From NCBI RefSeq assembly GCF_000516985.1, contig NW_006917093.1:3348001-3412000 (forward strand): a DNA stretch of 64,000 nt, in the 5' to 3' direction. The notes beneath the pieces were generated by a model. The model was not told where the DNA came from, did no database searches, and saw only the letters and a list, made by a program, of their open reading frames with translations. Source of the stretch: Pestalotiopsis fici W106-1. Lineage: Eukaryota; Ascomycota; Sordariomycetes; Amphisphaeriales; Sporocadaceae. Position 1 is the first letter of the stretch. Every line of letters begins with the position of its first letter. Below, in pieces: positions 12,244 to 24,322 of this stretch. A program made the translations under genes and the position numbers.

Positions 12244-13799
12244 TCCGACGACTTTTCAAGACTATCCGAAAATCAGATGTGAGAAGTAGATATTTTTTGA
12301 AGACTTCCATCCACGCCGGAACACTCGATATTTATATTTGGAGAAGCAGATGGTACGTATCACATGCGCGAGAGAACGCCTCGTAAGTCCCCCCTCTCTC
12401 TTCACACGAGAAATACTTGAATTTTCATTGTTCTCTTATTAGTAACATGATGAGCTGGTTCTCCAAATCCCGGTCTTGACCTACGTGATGCCCAAGGTCT
12501 TGTAGGTTATCAAAATATAGTTTAACGCAAGGTAAACAGCATGCTAGTTTTGAGACTCTTAAACGATGAATTTGGAGTTTTTCTTTGCAAGCAAAATATT
12601 ATCATGTAGCAGGTATAGACTTTGTAGCCTCGTGCTCAACTACATCAAAAGAATCTTTCACCATGGGATTTGTAGTTTACATTGACACTTTCGGGTTGAG
12701 CTTCCAGCCTCCATTCGCAGCCCCCCAACAAGCCCCGACGATACTCATTGGTCGAGTGTTATGATTCAGCAGTCCTATCCTTTGTTGCAACATGCCTGCT
12801 TGTTATAGTCTTGGTGCGATCTAATGCCACAGGTCAAATGTATAATGGAAGTTCTCAGTCATGCTACCTATATCCCTTCTGGTTCTAATATTGACCTAGT
12901 GTGCTTGTTGAACCAAAAGCTAGGCGAGCAAGCTGGCCGATTGATCCGACATTGTCAAACGTGCTAAGTATTATTCGAGATGTGCATCTTTGGCCAACTT
13001 GAAATTTGCTTGCTATTGATCGTATGCTTTTCAGTATAATCGAGTTTGGTCTGCCGCATTGGAGAATGTTGTGCTTCAGGTCGAAACCAGGAAGATTCCA
13101 GTACGCAGGATTGTCCGCCTATTACAGGTATGAATAGTGGAATTGATTGTGCTTGGGTCTGATGATGTAACATGCGATAGGGCCCTACTTTGACATTGAG
13201 AGACGTGATGGGGCTTTCTATCACTCCGTCCTGAAAATGGGAATATTTGTGTCCCGGTCACAAAGCACCTTTTCCGGTATGGTCCAGTTCATCCTGCTAA
13301 TGATTGGATCTAGCTGGGAGGACAAATTAAATAGTTTCACACTTTCTCGTTGTTCTACAGGGTCTTATAGTTATGCTTCATGATCAGTGGATTAGAGTTG
13401 TCTATAAAACATTGTTCATGGGTAACTAGTGTATCGGAGTCAGGCAGCAGTTAGAAACAATCAAATGTATGCGTCGCATTTAATCGCAATTATTTATCCA
13501 TATTTATTTCTAGAAAGACAAAGTAGCACCAAGTTAGCACTACAATAATTATTGCCAAGTCATAGTACGCTAGGAAACAAAACATTGTTCCATGGTAACC
13601 AATATAGAAAGCTCAGTCAGCATCCATTTGCATATATAATCATCTGTGCATTGTAATGATTCTAAACAAGACACCCGTAATAATTGTATTTAAGATCAAG
13701 GCGCCGAAAGAAGACAAATCGAGTAATACATAGAACATTGGGTATTATGTCTAATCTAGGATTACAAAGGTCTCTCTCTCTCTATTGTCATTTCATTCT
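12244..13799. other. intergenic region, mildly AT-rich, with relic direct repeat
   Basis: No gene is supported. A near-identical 21-bp direct repeat occurs at 13406-13426 and 13579-13599 (core aaaacattgttc, then atggtaac or atgggtaac). The stretch is visibly richer in A and T than the flanking genes. It may contain a decayed mobile element. Confidence 0.45.
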
Positions 13800-16700
13800 T
13801 CATGGCCGCGGCGTCTGATCACCCTCATTAGGACTCGGGGGGTCTGATTGGGCTGGGTTTTGCTTGCCCTTATTTCCACTTTTGCCCACGATCTTCTCGG
13901 TCCAATTCCAGACCGGACTGCCCGTTCTCTCAATAGACTTGTTCTTCTCCTCATTTGTAGCCTTCTTGCCGCCGTAAGCAAGGTGCTGGTCCATATCTTC
14001 GCTCTCATCCCCGCTGTCTGCCCAATCTCTTTCACTCCAGGTCACGGAGTCGAGCCTATCGAGACTTGGACGAGAAGCGGCATTGGAGGGGGACAGGTGG
14101 TCATAAGATGCAGAACTGTGCATTGAAGCACTTGGATTCGGCAGATCTGGTACGGCATCTTCTGCCTCACGGCTTTCGGACAGTGTGTGAGCTGTCGCAG
14201 GCGGTCGCTCTGGTGAGGACACCTTCTGAAGATCTGCTCCCTCATTCTGGGAGGTGGCTTTGCTCTCTGGATTGCCATTTTCGATGGCAGTGTCAGATTT
14301 GGGCTGATCTTGTGGCTGGTCCTGTGTTGTCGTTTCAGCGCCAGTCGTGTCGGGGTTCTGACTCATTGGTTTGGCACGCTCCTTGTTCTCTTCTTTTTGA
14401 TCCGGGATCCTGGCAGCGGCCGCGTCGCTGAAATGCGCGTCGACAAGATGCTTCACTACCGGCCAGCCATGAGCATTCGCAAACATGCGTCGCACAATAA
14501 TGTTATTGTGGGCGTCCGGCTCCAACTTGACGAGCACTTTGCGCCAGCTCAGACCCTTGTGATAAGCACGTGCAATCTTTTCCTCGACACTCATGTTGGA
14601 ACTATCAATGACCTGATTGGGATCATGATCAGGGCTCGTGTGCAGCAGATCGTCATAGTCTTGCGTTGACAGGGCAGAATCCTGATGGGCGACACTAGGA
14701 GTGGGAGTCAAATAAGGGGAAGAGGCAGAACTGTCATTCCGCTCTATCGATTTGGCCTTGGGAGTCGACGATGGGGTGCGTTGACCAGACTTTCTGCGCA
14801 TTGAGAGCGTTCCAGTCGGACGCTTCTTGAGTGGCGGAGACGGTATGTCTTGGGGATGATAGACACGATCATGAAAGATTGTTCGAGGGCGTTTTGACGG
14901 ATCAATGAGGAACTCCATTGGCGGAATCTTGGGATTTAGTATATCTCCAGCTGACTCGAAAAAGCTCGTTTTGGGAGGCGCAGACACATTGCTTTGTTCG
15001 TTGCCTTCCAATTCATGGCCAGTCGATACCTTCGAGGTGCTGGAACTTGCTGATTCATTCTCCAGCAGCTTCAGGGTTTGGCTTCGCTTGAGAACTTTGG
15101 TATCCTTTGACGAATTGGCTTTTAAGGGTTTCGATGCCGGGGGTGGTTGTGGTTCTTTGTTGGACTTGAAAAAGTTCAAAAAGCCGCTCAACGGACCATC
15201 GTTGTTAGTGGTGTGAGACGTTGGAAGAGGTGGTGGATGCTCCTGAACTGGGCTCGAAAGGTTGAGACTGCGCCTATCGTCTTCGGCAGTGGCATCTTCC
15301 GCTGGCTGTGGCACTTCTCGGGCGTGCTCTGGCGGCGTACCCGGCTCAGATGATATATTTGATGGCGGCGGCGGAACATCCTGTTGAGGAACCGTCAACT
15401 CCCCAGCCGATGGTGACCAGGGGCCTCTCCGCGGTGAGGTTACGTTTGCACCTGTAAGTTCGGCCCATCCAAAGCCAAGGACAGACTCTACCAGTCCAGC
15501 CTCTCTTCGAGCCTTTTCTACACGGCCAAGGCCTTGCCAATCCAGGAACAGCAGACAGCTTGTGCGTAGAGGCACTATGCCATCATTGACCACATTTGAG
15601 TATACGGTTCGATTCCTGAACTTTTTGAGTGCCACATGGGCGGGTCCGGTCGGTAATATCCGCAGTAGAGGCTTGGACTCTGGCTGAACCTCTCCCATGA
15701 CCTTCTTGTGCGCGCTCTCGCCCAGCGTGCTTACAATAGCACCCCAGCCACTCCTAGCAATGGTGGGCGCCCTCCATGTGAGGCCAAGATCCTGTCCCGT
15801 CCTGCCAACTAGTCCAAAGTCTAGAGCAAACTTGACGTACATGGGATTCTCATTGCTGAGTCCTAATAACGGCGAGGCCATCGCAATGAAGTTGATCGGC
15901 CTGATAAGGTCAAAGAACTGTGGTGAGTGCTTTTGTATGTACGCTATGGCATATGTCTGCACCAATCCACCGAGGGAGTGTCCGACAAAGCTGATGCTCG
16001 TGATTTGAAAAGCTCGGTGTGGGTTGTGGTGTTTTGGCTGGTGTATCGTGCTGTGCCTATGCGCTGGCTTGTCACCCTTGTCTGCCTTATCTCCCGACTC
16101 TGGCTTGAAAGCCCCAGCGATACTCTCGGTCGCAGACTTGATTGTGGGCAGGAAGGGTTGGTCAGGGTATGTCATCGAGAGAACAAACCGAGCCAGCCTC
16201 TTGCCGAGAAACTTGATGCCCCTTTCTGTGCGGGTCGCATTTCCAGAAAAGCCCCTGACTACCACCTCTTCATCGTCATATTCTTCTTCTTCTTCACGTG
16301 AGATTTCCGGTTTCAAGTCCTCATCGCCCCCGGCAGTGTCGTCGGCATTTTGGGCTTGGTTCTCCTTGCGCTTTGCCTCTCGCTCTGCCTTTTCTTTCCG
16401 CCTCCGTTCCCTTGCGTCAATTTTGGCCTGTTTAGCCGTGGCATCGATGCTCTCCTTCAAATACAACATGTCGGCACCCAGATTGCTGTGGAGCCCATGG
16501 GTCACGACCACGAGGTGGACCTTCTTGGGCTTCTTTTTGCGCCTGGTAACGTCGTCCTCATCTTTGGCTTGCTTCACTTGGTCCTCGCTTGCATTTTTTG
16601 GGGGGCCTACAGCCTCAGTCGCTACGTCGTGACCCATGCCATAGTTCTTGTGCAGGTGGCCATGGGTCCATTCGTCCCATCCCGGCAGTCCTGGCGTATT

Positions 16701-17360
16701 CCACAGGCTGGCAGTATCCTCTACTTTAAGCGTCACGGCGCGTGAGAAGACCCCCTTCATCTGTGCCGGGTGGTGCCCGTCTTTGGCGCCAACGCTTTGT
16801 TGGAAATCGCTCACGCGACCGGGCTGGGGCACCTGGGCCTGGTTGCCGCCGAGCACGGGGGTGCTGCTTCCCAGGTGCAGACTCTTCTCATCGCGTGCGA
16901 GCAGGACCTCGTAGCCGACGGCGGCGGAACTGGAAAAGATAACCTGGCTCGCGACCTCGATCACCCAAGTGACGCTGCTGCAATCCTCCCACTCCTTGCC
17001 GCTGCCAAAATGACCCCTTGACGCCCCCAGACCGGCGCTCTCCCGTATGTCCTCGGGCACGACCAGCTCGCACTGCCATGACCCGCCGGCCTTGAGCATG
17101 GGTTCGAACTCGGGCACGCCATACTTTTGCGGGTTCTCGAACTTGACGTTTGGGTCGAAATTGGCCGGGTAGGCGGCGACGTCGAGGCTGTAGGGCCCGT
17201 GGACAAAGGCGGCGCGCAGGGCTATGGCAGAGGTGTTGCGGATGCGCAGGTGCAGGATCGAAGGTGACGGCAAGATGCGGTCATGCGAGGGAGTGTAGGT
17301 GACAGTGTAGCGCACGACCTCGCCAATCTTGACGGAGCCGACCTGGTGGAGGAGCAGCAT
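13800..17360 (-). CDS. DUF676 (ROG1-type) lipase/serine esterase
   Basis: A single uninterrupted frame of 1186 residues. The start is the first ATG in the frame, giving MLLLHQVGSVKIGEVVRY, a conserved-looking beginning; upstream codons in frame reach only a GTG. The N-terminal 270 residues form a conserved beta-rich region seen in fungal DUF676 proteins. The alpha/beta-hydrolase part follows, with VVVTHGLHSNLG near residue 285, the nucleophile elbow GHSLGG with Ser462, and NDGIVPLRT near residue 590, supplying a likely acid residue. The remaining half is low-complexity, rich in Pro, Ser and charged residues, with repeated SP and TP sites. Yeast Rog1 is a monoacylglycerol lipase, so lipid turnover is the likely role. 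A highly charged insert sits between the HG motif and the nucleophile. Substrate is not deducible. Confidence 0.88.
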   Translation of the reverse strand: MLLLHQVGSVKIGEVVRYTVTYTPSHDRILPSPSILHLRIRNTSAIALRAAFVHGPYSLDVAAYPANFDPNVKFENPQKYGVPEFEPMLKAGGSWQCELVVPEDIRESAGLGASRGHFGSGKEWEDCSSVTWVIEVASQVIFSSSAAVGYEVLLARDEKSLHLGSSTPVLGGNQAQVPQPGRVSDFQQSVGAKDGHHPAQMKGVFSRAVTLKVEDTASLWNTPGLPGWDEWTHGHLHKNYGMGHDVATEAVGPPKNASEDQVKQAKDEDDVTRRKKKPKKVHLVVVTHGLHSNLGADMLYLKESIDATAKQAKIDARERRRKEKAEREAKRKENQAQNADDTAGGDEDLKPEISREEEEEYDDEEVVVRGFSGNATRTERGIKFLGKRLARFVLSMTYPDQPFLPTIKSATESIAGAFKPESGDKADKGDKPAHRHSTIHQPKHHNPHRAFQITSISFVGHSLGGLVQTYAIAYIQKHSPQFFDLIRPINFIAMASPLLGLSNENPMYVKFALDFGLVGRTGQDLGLTWRAPTIARSGWGAIVSTLGESAHKKVMGEVQPESKPLLRILPTGPAHVALKKFRNRTVYSNVVNDGIVPLRTSCLLFLDWQGLGRVEKARREAGLVESVLGFGWAELTGANVTSPRRGPWSPSAGELTVPQQDVPPPPSNISSEPGTPPEHAREVPQPAEDATAEDDRRSLNLSSPVQEHPPPLPTSHTTNNDGPLSGFLNFFKSNKEPQPPPASKPLKANSSKDTKVLKRSQTLKLLENESASSSTSKVSTGHELEGNEQSNVSAPPKTSFFESAGDILNPKIPPMEFLIDPSKRPRTIFHDRVYHPQDIPSPPLKKRPTGTLSMRRKSGQRTPSSTPKAKSIERNDSSASSPYLTPTPSVAHQDSALSTQDYDDLLHTSPDHDPNQVIDSSNMSVEEKIARAYHKGLSWRKVLVKLEPDAHNNIIVRRMFANAHGWPVVKHLVDAHFSDAAAARIPDQKEENKERAKPMSQNPDTTGAETTTQDQPQDQPKSDTAIENGNPESKATSQNEGADLQKVSSPERPPATAHTLSESREAEDAVPDLPNPSASMHSSASYDHLSPSNAASRPSLDRLDSVTWSERDWADSGDESEDMDQHLAYGGKKATNEEKNKSIERTGSPVWNWTEKIVGKSGNKGKQNPAQSDPPSPNEGDQTPRP

Positions 17361-18699
17361 ATTATGATGTCGCTCTCGTGGGGGTTGTGTATGGGCGCCG
17401 GAAACCCAACAAGCAGTAAGAGAAACGCCCAAATCGGTGCGAGAATGCACAAGAGGCTGTTCGTCGGTTTGGTCGTTGGGGCAAGACTGAACACGGCTAT
17501 GACGTTTCTCCTATAACTTCATCTTTGTACACCCATTAATCACAGATAATATCGGTAGATGTCCACGATAGGGAGGTACCGTAGGTAATGTGAACAAGGT
17601 TGGCGAGAAATATTCTAGTGTAGACAACTCAAAAATCGTAGTAGGGTAGAAAATGTCCAAAAAAGAAACGAAACAAAAGTCTACAAGAAGCCCAAACAGG
17701 ACAAGAAAGTAGATTTACGCAGCAGTAGTCGGGAATCCTACCAAACCAACAAAGCCACACATTTCTCTCCGTGACGTCCGAACATGACTGATCACGAGCC
17801 CCAAATCATCTAGCGATTGGGGATTCCCAATGATTTTGGGGGCGGCCTCTCAGTAGCTGTGAAGTTTGGCCCGCTAGACGTGTCGCTGATGTCAAATGAT
17901 CCACAGCGCATTTCATTGAGCGATAGCGGCTGGGCAGGGGCAAGGGCCAGGGGATTCGGGTCGTAGTCGGGGCCCGGGGCATTGGTTAGTGGTCTCCTAG
18001 CGACTGTCACTACTAGACGCTCCCCACATGTGCCACTCTCAGTCGGTGTGCTGGTCAGTGGAAGTGTTGAACGTTCAACCATGAAACATTGCCCCTGATT
18101 CGTTGTCAACTGCGTTGTCATGGTTGTGAGTTGACATTGGCCGTATCAAGATCATTCCATCAAGCACCAAAACTATTCCCAGCTTTGGTATGTATGTTTG
18201 ACTGTCATCTCTTTTCGGAGAGATTCGCTCAAGACCATCCATCCGTATAAGACGTTATTGATGGACTCCGTTTCCCCCTCCAAAAACACCCTTAATATGG
18301 TACGCTGGTGTCATGAGTACCTAACCAACCACAGGTCACGAGGGCATCTGCAATTCTGCAATGTGTCGGCTTTCTTCACATGAGCAATCAATCCTACACG
18401 TTCCATCTCGTTGTAGGCCGCGAAATCCACAATGTTTGATGCAATTGCTATATTGAAAGTCCAGGTCATCGTGACTGTAATAAACAGACTACATCATGTA
18501 ACGCCAACCCACAAATATCAAGCAGATACAATACATGCTCATACCACGGCCGCCATATCTTACAATCAACCCCGAGGTCTTCCATGTGTAAATAAACAGA
18601 ATGCAGAAACAAATCATCAATCAGCTGTAGTCTGTTGCCAGTCATGGCTTGATACTGTCGTCAACGAGTCCTTGCGAGTGCTCCATGGCATTGCATCTT
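17361..18699. other. intergenic region between lipase and RBR ligase genes
   Basis: It contains the promoter of the lipase gene and the 3' side of the RBR gene. A 103-codon minus-strand frame (17810-18121) begins with ATG but has no signal peptide, domain or conserved look, so it is not called. Nothing else is recognisable. Confidence 0.45.
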
Positions 18700-21443
18700 T
18701 CAGCGAGCCGTGACACTCTGTCTCTCGGGCTCATCAGGGGTTACATAGTACCTCCATTCATCGACGCGATTCATGCCACTGCCCGGGCCTGTCAATCCAG
18801 CGAGCATTGAGCTCCTGTGTGATAGCCGCTCTCTTTCTCTGGGTTCCCTGGTTTCCCTAGGCCGTCTCCGGCTAGGAGGGCTCTGGTAACTTATATCGTC
18901 TTCAAATTCAGCTGGGCCATGCCCTAGCATAATCCGCTCCGAGAGCCTCGAGTGTGACATCTCGTCGTCCATGGTGTGTGCTCGCCTCATCCTGGGGACG
19001 CCCGGAGGCGGGTAATGCATGTTACCCATGCTGGTCATGCCCATAGGACTCATGCCACCCATTGGCATACCATGAGAAGGCGGCGGAGGCGGATGAGGCG
19101 GATGAGGCGGCATTGGCATTGTGTACGACATATGTGTTGGACTAGACCCGTGTCGTGGCTCGGAGAACCTGTCGGCCAGACGCCTTTCCATGGAGCTGGC
19201 ACGCAATCCTCGTGCTTTCTTCACGCCAGTTACGTAGTCGCCATTGCCGGTCCTGTCGACGGCTTGCATTGGAGGGGAAGGAGCAGGTGGTACTATCCGC
19301 GGCGCTCTTCTATAGTCATCATTCATGAAATGGCCAGCCGAATTCCCAAGGCCAACGATCTCACCGTATTTGTTGTGGATATAGTCATCCTCCTCATCGT
19401 CATCGTCATCGTCATCGTGATCATCATTACCGTTATCGTCGTATTGTAAACGTCTCGCAAAATCTTCATCTTGTTGCTCCTGTCTGCGACGAAGAGACAT
19501 TTCAGTCTCATACGTCTGCGGAACGCGATGCCGGCTGCCGCGTTGACGACTTCCTCGAGTCATTGACCCATCGCGCTCCGAGCTGGATGTCATGGGCATG
19601 TCCATGTAGTCAAGGTGATCCTGTTCAGCGGTTTCGTAATTAAACCAGGGGCATTCACACGTCTTCCACTGGAGCCCGCATATCATGCAAAACTCGGCAC
19701 CACAGCGACTATAAATGTTAGCCAAGTCGTTCATGACGGAACCAAATCCTGACTCACCATGTCATGTGGTTGCAGCCTTCTTTGAGTTCAATCATCTCCA
19801 GGCAGCTGTAGCACCTCTTCCAGCCATTCTCTTTTGCCTGCTTGAGGATTTCATTCGTTGCCTCATCCCTGGGGCAATCCTTTCCCTTGTGCCATCTGCC
19901 ATTGCAGGCACAGCATACCTCTGTTTTGCATGAGCCACAAGTAGCGCGTTTGCGACCATCCCTCAGTTTATGTATCCGTTCGGGCTTGATCCAGGCGCCG
20001 CATTTACTAGACGGGCAGTAGATGCGATTCCGTGTAGAATACTCAGCAAACTTCTTGTTCCAAGTCTTCTTGAAGCTATTCTCAAAGAGTGCATCAACAT
20101 GTTTGATTGGTATCGGGTCTTCCGTGCAGCACTTGGGCGGCATATGCTGAGGGTCCTTGATAGATACCTTGAAGACTCGTTTCATGCAGGAGTGGCACAT
20201 ATAATGCTTGCACTTCAGCTTGGCTGCCTTTGACCGTGGTGTATCCTCATCCATGCACGCAACGCATTCGACACTTCACATGGGTCAGTTCAAGCTCATG
20301 TCATACGCATGGAGAGTGTCTCACGTTCTAGTTGGTTTGGACTGTTGAGGCGATTTCCCATACATGAATTTGGTGAGTGCAGTCGAAGATCGCCTAGACG
20401 AAGCCACACTCGGCGTATTCGTCATCTGCGAACTGGATGATCTGGCGAGCTTGGGCCGCTCCACGTAGACATTGACGGAGTCATGATACTTCTTGTGGCT
20501 CCTGTCCTCAAATCAGTATGCCAATTAAATCTGTCATCTTTGATACGTTTACGCACCGCTTAGAGCTGGGTAGTTTCACGACCTCATCGTGGTGGTCGTG
20601 ATGATGGCGATGACGCCTACGAGAACCACTCCTGGAGTCGGATTGTCGTTGGTGGCGATGCTGATGCCTGGGCGCTCCTTTACTCTCAACGACGATAGGT
20701 ATGGCATTTCGGGCTATTGGCGAAAGCTCTTCTTCGTATATTGGTGGCTCCCTTTCGGCATGTGTCTTGCGATGCCGCCGACGAGGAGTAGTCTTGGTGT
20801 CTAGTATCACTTCAATTTCATCAGATTCATGACGTAGTTTCTCCTTGACTCTGCCCTGTGTAGACAATGTGGATTCGGAATCTGAGCTCCGGGACCTGGC
20901 TCTTGAAGGACTCTTATGAGAGCGTCTCGAGTCAGGAGTTGCATTTTTAACGCGGGTTGATCTTGGCGGTGTTGACGGTGTCATCACACGTTCGCCTCTG
21001 CTGCTGCTACTCCTTTCTGAGCCTGATATCGACCGTGAGGGTGACCTTGCTCTATCTCGTCCTCGAGGCCTCGAACGACGTTCGCGAGGACTCGGTGATT
21101 CCTCATCGTCATCGTACGCCATTGGCTCTCTAGCCCTCCGCTGTGGCACGGCGCGTGCTCGGTACGAGGTGGTTGTTGTCGGAGGCATGATCTCGTGCGA
21201 GTCTGAAGATGCCCGACGGCCTCGATGGGACGAGGAGGAGACAGACTGTCTCGCCCTTCTGCTAGTGCTGTCGGGCATCTGTATATCGACGTCGGCAGTG
21301 CGGGACCGGGTTCGGTAGGGCAGCGAATGGAGGGTGGAATATTCCTCTGGCTCCCAATCAAAGGCGTTCGAGAGCGAGGGGGAACGTGTTTCCTTTCGAC
21401 GCCTGTGTCGGTGCTTGCCTCCTCCATCCTGAGAGTATGCCAT
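18700..21443 (-). CDS. RBR-type (RING1-IBR-RING2) E3 ubiquitin ligase
   Basis: Four exons: 21443-20557, 20501-20325, 20273-19758 and 19708-18700. Introns are 49 to 55 nt, all GT-AG, and the product is 862 residues. The first 350 residues are a disordered Arg/Ser-rich region. RING1 starts at VECVACMDED near residue 355. The IBR has CGACG-type spacing (YCPSSKCGAW, then CGSCKTEVCCAC). RING2 reads RCYSCLEMIELKEGCNHMTCRCGAEFC. By comparison with parkin and HHARI, the predicted catalytic cysteine is the one in HMTC, Cys527, whose codon is split by the third intron. RBR ligases accept ubiquitin from an E2 on this cysteine before transfer. The C-terminal 330 residues are low complexity, with an Asp run and a Pro/His/Met-rich stretch. 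Substrates cannot be inferred. Confidence 0.9.
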
Positions 21444-21843
21444 TCGTCCTCGCCTTGATCGTGGTTCTGTCAGCCCTCCTGATGGTGTAGCAGGTTCAGG
21501 CTGTCGGAGACGCTGTAGGTAGGCAACCCATAAGCTGGCTGCCGGGTTCCTTCCGCCCTAAAGAAGCAGCAGCGCAAGCAGCCCAGATAGGACCAACAGC
21601 GCTGCGAAGTGCGGAGCTCGAACAGCTGGTTGTCTGTGAATGGCTATCTGCAGGTGAAGCGTGAAGCTGCAACCCCTCCCTCAACGCTGATTGGTTGTGG
21701 CTTCGGAGTGCATGTAGGTGCGTACAGCTTGCTTGGGCGGGAGGAGTTCCCGGGATAGACAGACCTGCAGCGCAAAAGACAGGGCAACAAGACGCGGTTC
21801 AATGAATGAATGTATGTATGTATGAATGGGTGAATGAGATACT

Positions 21844-21877
<34 letters not shown>

Positions 21878-23785
21878 CAAATAGTCGATTTGGTAAAACC
21901 AGAGATGAAGCGACCGTTGGTGTATATCATCAGATTGTTGCCCAACACTGCCAATTTCCAGAAATGAATTGATTGACGGGATGATACAGTACTGTGCAGC
22001 ACGAAGAAGAAGCAGGTGACGCGGAGAGACAAGTGAGCCTCCCGTCGACTGACTTCTCTCCTTCTCTCACCTTGGCCTCACCGTAAACATGTGACCTTGA
22101 TTCGTCTCGATCGTGGGAAAAGAGGACGGGCCTTTCCTGGTCTACCTACTTGCTGGTAGGTGCAAGTATATTCCGAACCCAGTTTCAGTCAAGTTCGGAT
22201 GATTGCGACTCGTGCTTCCATGCCCCTCAACAAGTGCTCCAAGCTGGAGTGGTAGGTACATTTACTATGTAGGTGACACACACGCGGGAGGAGGGGCAAG
22301 GGCACCAGGCAGATCCATGGGGAGGCAGCATAAGGTGCGTGATGATCACTGATGGCCCCGCGCCACTAACAGAAATATAGTGCTGTAAGATCATACGCCA
22401 AGGTCTATTCAGTGGTTGGTCGGCCAGCGCTGTGTGTCCAACCAAAATGGACCCCTGCCGCCCTCTGCGACCCCCAAAAAGAGCCCTTGCCTCTTCCCAG
22501 ACAGTCCCCCTCTCTACGAAGTACCATACACACACGTCTCGAGGTACTGACCACGGAGTATCCATTCATCGATGTCTTGTCACACCCACAGTCGGAGCCG
22601 CAGCGAGAGTTTGAGCGCCAATCGATCAATCACCAGGTAAACCTGGAGGATTCGCTGAAGAATCTAGGACAAGCGATGTCTCACGTGGGGTACTGTAGCA
22701 CGAACACGAATGACAATCTAGTGCGGGATGGCTGATCAGCAAATGCAGGATGTAGTTGGGCCATGACCGCGGCTGGGTTAGTCGAGAGGAATTCTTCTCC
22801 ATAAATTCCCGTCTAAACTCGAATTCAATCAAGCTATTAAGCATCATTGATCATATGTAGAAGCAAGGCGAGTCATGTTTCGCTGAAAACTGCCAAAAGG
22901 CCGACTCCTCTTGTTTTTCGGTGCCTCATTGGTTACCGCAGCCGCTGCTCTCCGATGTGTTTCAACCCAATAATTCAAGCCGGACATCGTGGGATTGGGC
23001 TGAGCCCTATGATGTTTGGACAATGCGAATGAATTTGAGATCCAATGCAACAAGTATATGAATTAGTTCCTCTTATTCTTTCTTGAAGATTACGGAGATT
23101 AGGCAAGTCGTTCCTCGTGATTAAAGGTGCGGCTTGTGTGCATCTGCCTTCAATTGTGTGAGTGAAGCTTGATTCAATACCAACTCTCGGCGTTTTTACT
23201 ACTGACAAGCTGAATTGTCCTGGCGTGTGTACAGCCTCACACCCGTTGCTTTGCAGTAGTGACCCTGCCTGGCGCTAGACTTGCATATTGACGCAAGACC
23301 AATGTCTCAATCTCGTCACAAACTCAAAAAGTCTTACACCTCGGCTGGTAAGGCGGCGGTATCCAGGTATCTTAACAACTACTAGATAGTCCAAAGTATA
23401 GCGATTTTCATGTCTGGATCAACTTGCGCGCATAGCAGATGACCGTCACAAATGTCATGATTGCTCGCAGCTTTAGTTTGTCGACATGTTTGGTGTCTGT
23501 GCATCACGATTTCAAAAGAAGGACTTGTCCAACAGATAGAGTTTATTCATCCACCTAAGCTAAGCAATGCCCTAAATGCATTGCTCTTGAGAAATTGGGG
23601 ATTGTTGTATCCGACGGTGAGATTGCTGATCCAACATGTGAAAAGAGAGAAATCCACATCTCCAACAAGGTCGTTTCTCCGAGGGCTCGTGTCCAACTTT
23701 GACAAAAGATTATGGGCTTGACTCTTTTTGAAGCGGCGGGGAGAACTCCTCAGTCTTTTATATCCTTCTCACACATGCGAGATCT
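21444..23785. other. intergenic region with simple repeats
   Basis: No supported gene. It contains the RBR gene promoter, an ATGA/TATG-type microsatellite at about 21802-21838 and eight perfect AGGC units at 21844-21875. Short frames on both strands show no domain or splice logic. Confidence 0.5.
21844..21875. repeat. (AGGC)8 microsatellite
   Basis: Eight perfect tandem copies of AGGC, preceded by imperfect ATGA/TATG repeats about 10 bases upstream. It lies roughly 400 bases upstream of the RBR ligase start codon and is likely length-polymorphic between strains. Confidence 0.85.
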
Positions 23786-24322
23786 TTATTCCTTGACGAC
23801 GGCAACAGCTGATAATTCCGAATTAATCCCTTATTCCGCAGAGGAGGAGGCGCGCCGTGCTTTTTTGCACTTACTTTGCTGCTGGATGATGGTCTGGATC
23901 TGGGGGACCAAGGAGGCGTCGATGAACTGGCCCAGGTCGACGCCGCCAATGTTGTTGATGAGGCCAAGGTTGACCTGGTTCAAGGCAAAAGAGCTCAGAT
24001 CGAATCCGCCCAGAACACCGAGCTGCTGGAGCTGGATGAGGTTCTGGATCTGCTGGAGCTGGATCAGGCTGTTGATGTCAAAGGCATTGTTGGAGAACAA
24101 GCCCGAGAAGTTGTTGAGGTTCAACCCGTTGACGGTGGCGAGCTGCTGGAGCACGTTGAAGTCAAGGGAGTTGACAACGCTCAGGTATTGCAGGTCCTGG
24201 CTGTTGAAGGCAAAGTTGTTGAAGAGAGAGGCATCGATAGAGGCACGAGGCTCCTCCTTCTTGGCAGGGGCGGCAGACGCAAAGGCCGCGAGGGTGGAAA
24301 CGAGGACAGCAGAGAACTTCAT
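23786..24322 (-). CDS. small secreted Leu/Asn/Gln-rich repeat protein
   Basis: Two exons, 24322-23875 and 23808-23786, joined through a strong GTAAGT donor and a TCAG acceptor, give 156 residues ending TVAVVKE. Reading through the donor instead would give a lysine-rich tail. The first 18 residues (MKFSAVLVSTLAAFASAA) are a clear signal peptide with a PAKKEEPR pro-like segment after it. The mature part has no cysteine outside the intron read-through, and is built of a loose repeat: LDFNVL, FDINSL, FDLSSF and VDLGQF mark four units 21 to 28 residues apart. No enzyme motif is present. It may be a cell-wall or secreted structural protein. A TATA-like stretch lies about 130 bases upstream. Confidence 0.75.

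Noticed and set aside
17810..18121. 103-codon minus-strand ATG frame
   Set aside because: No signal peptide, domain, or neighbouring splice structure. Possible but unsupported.
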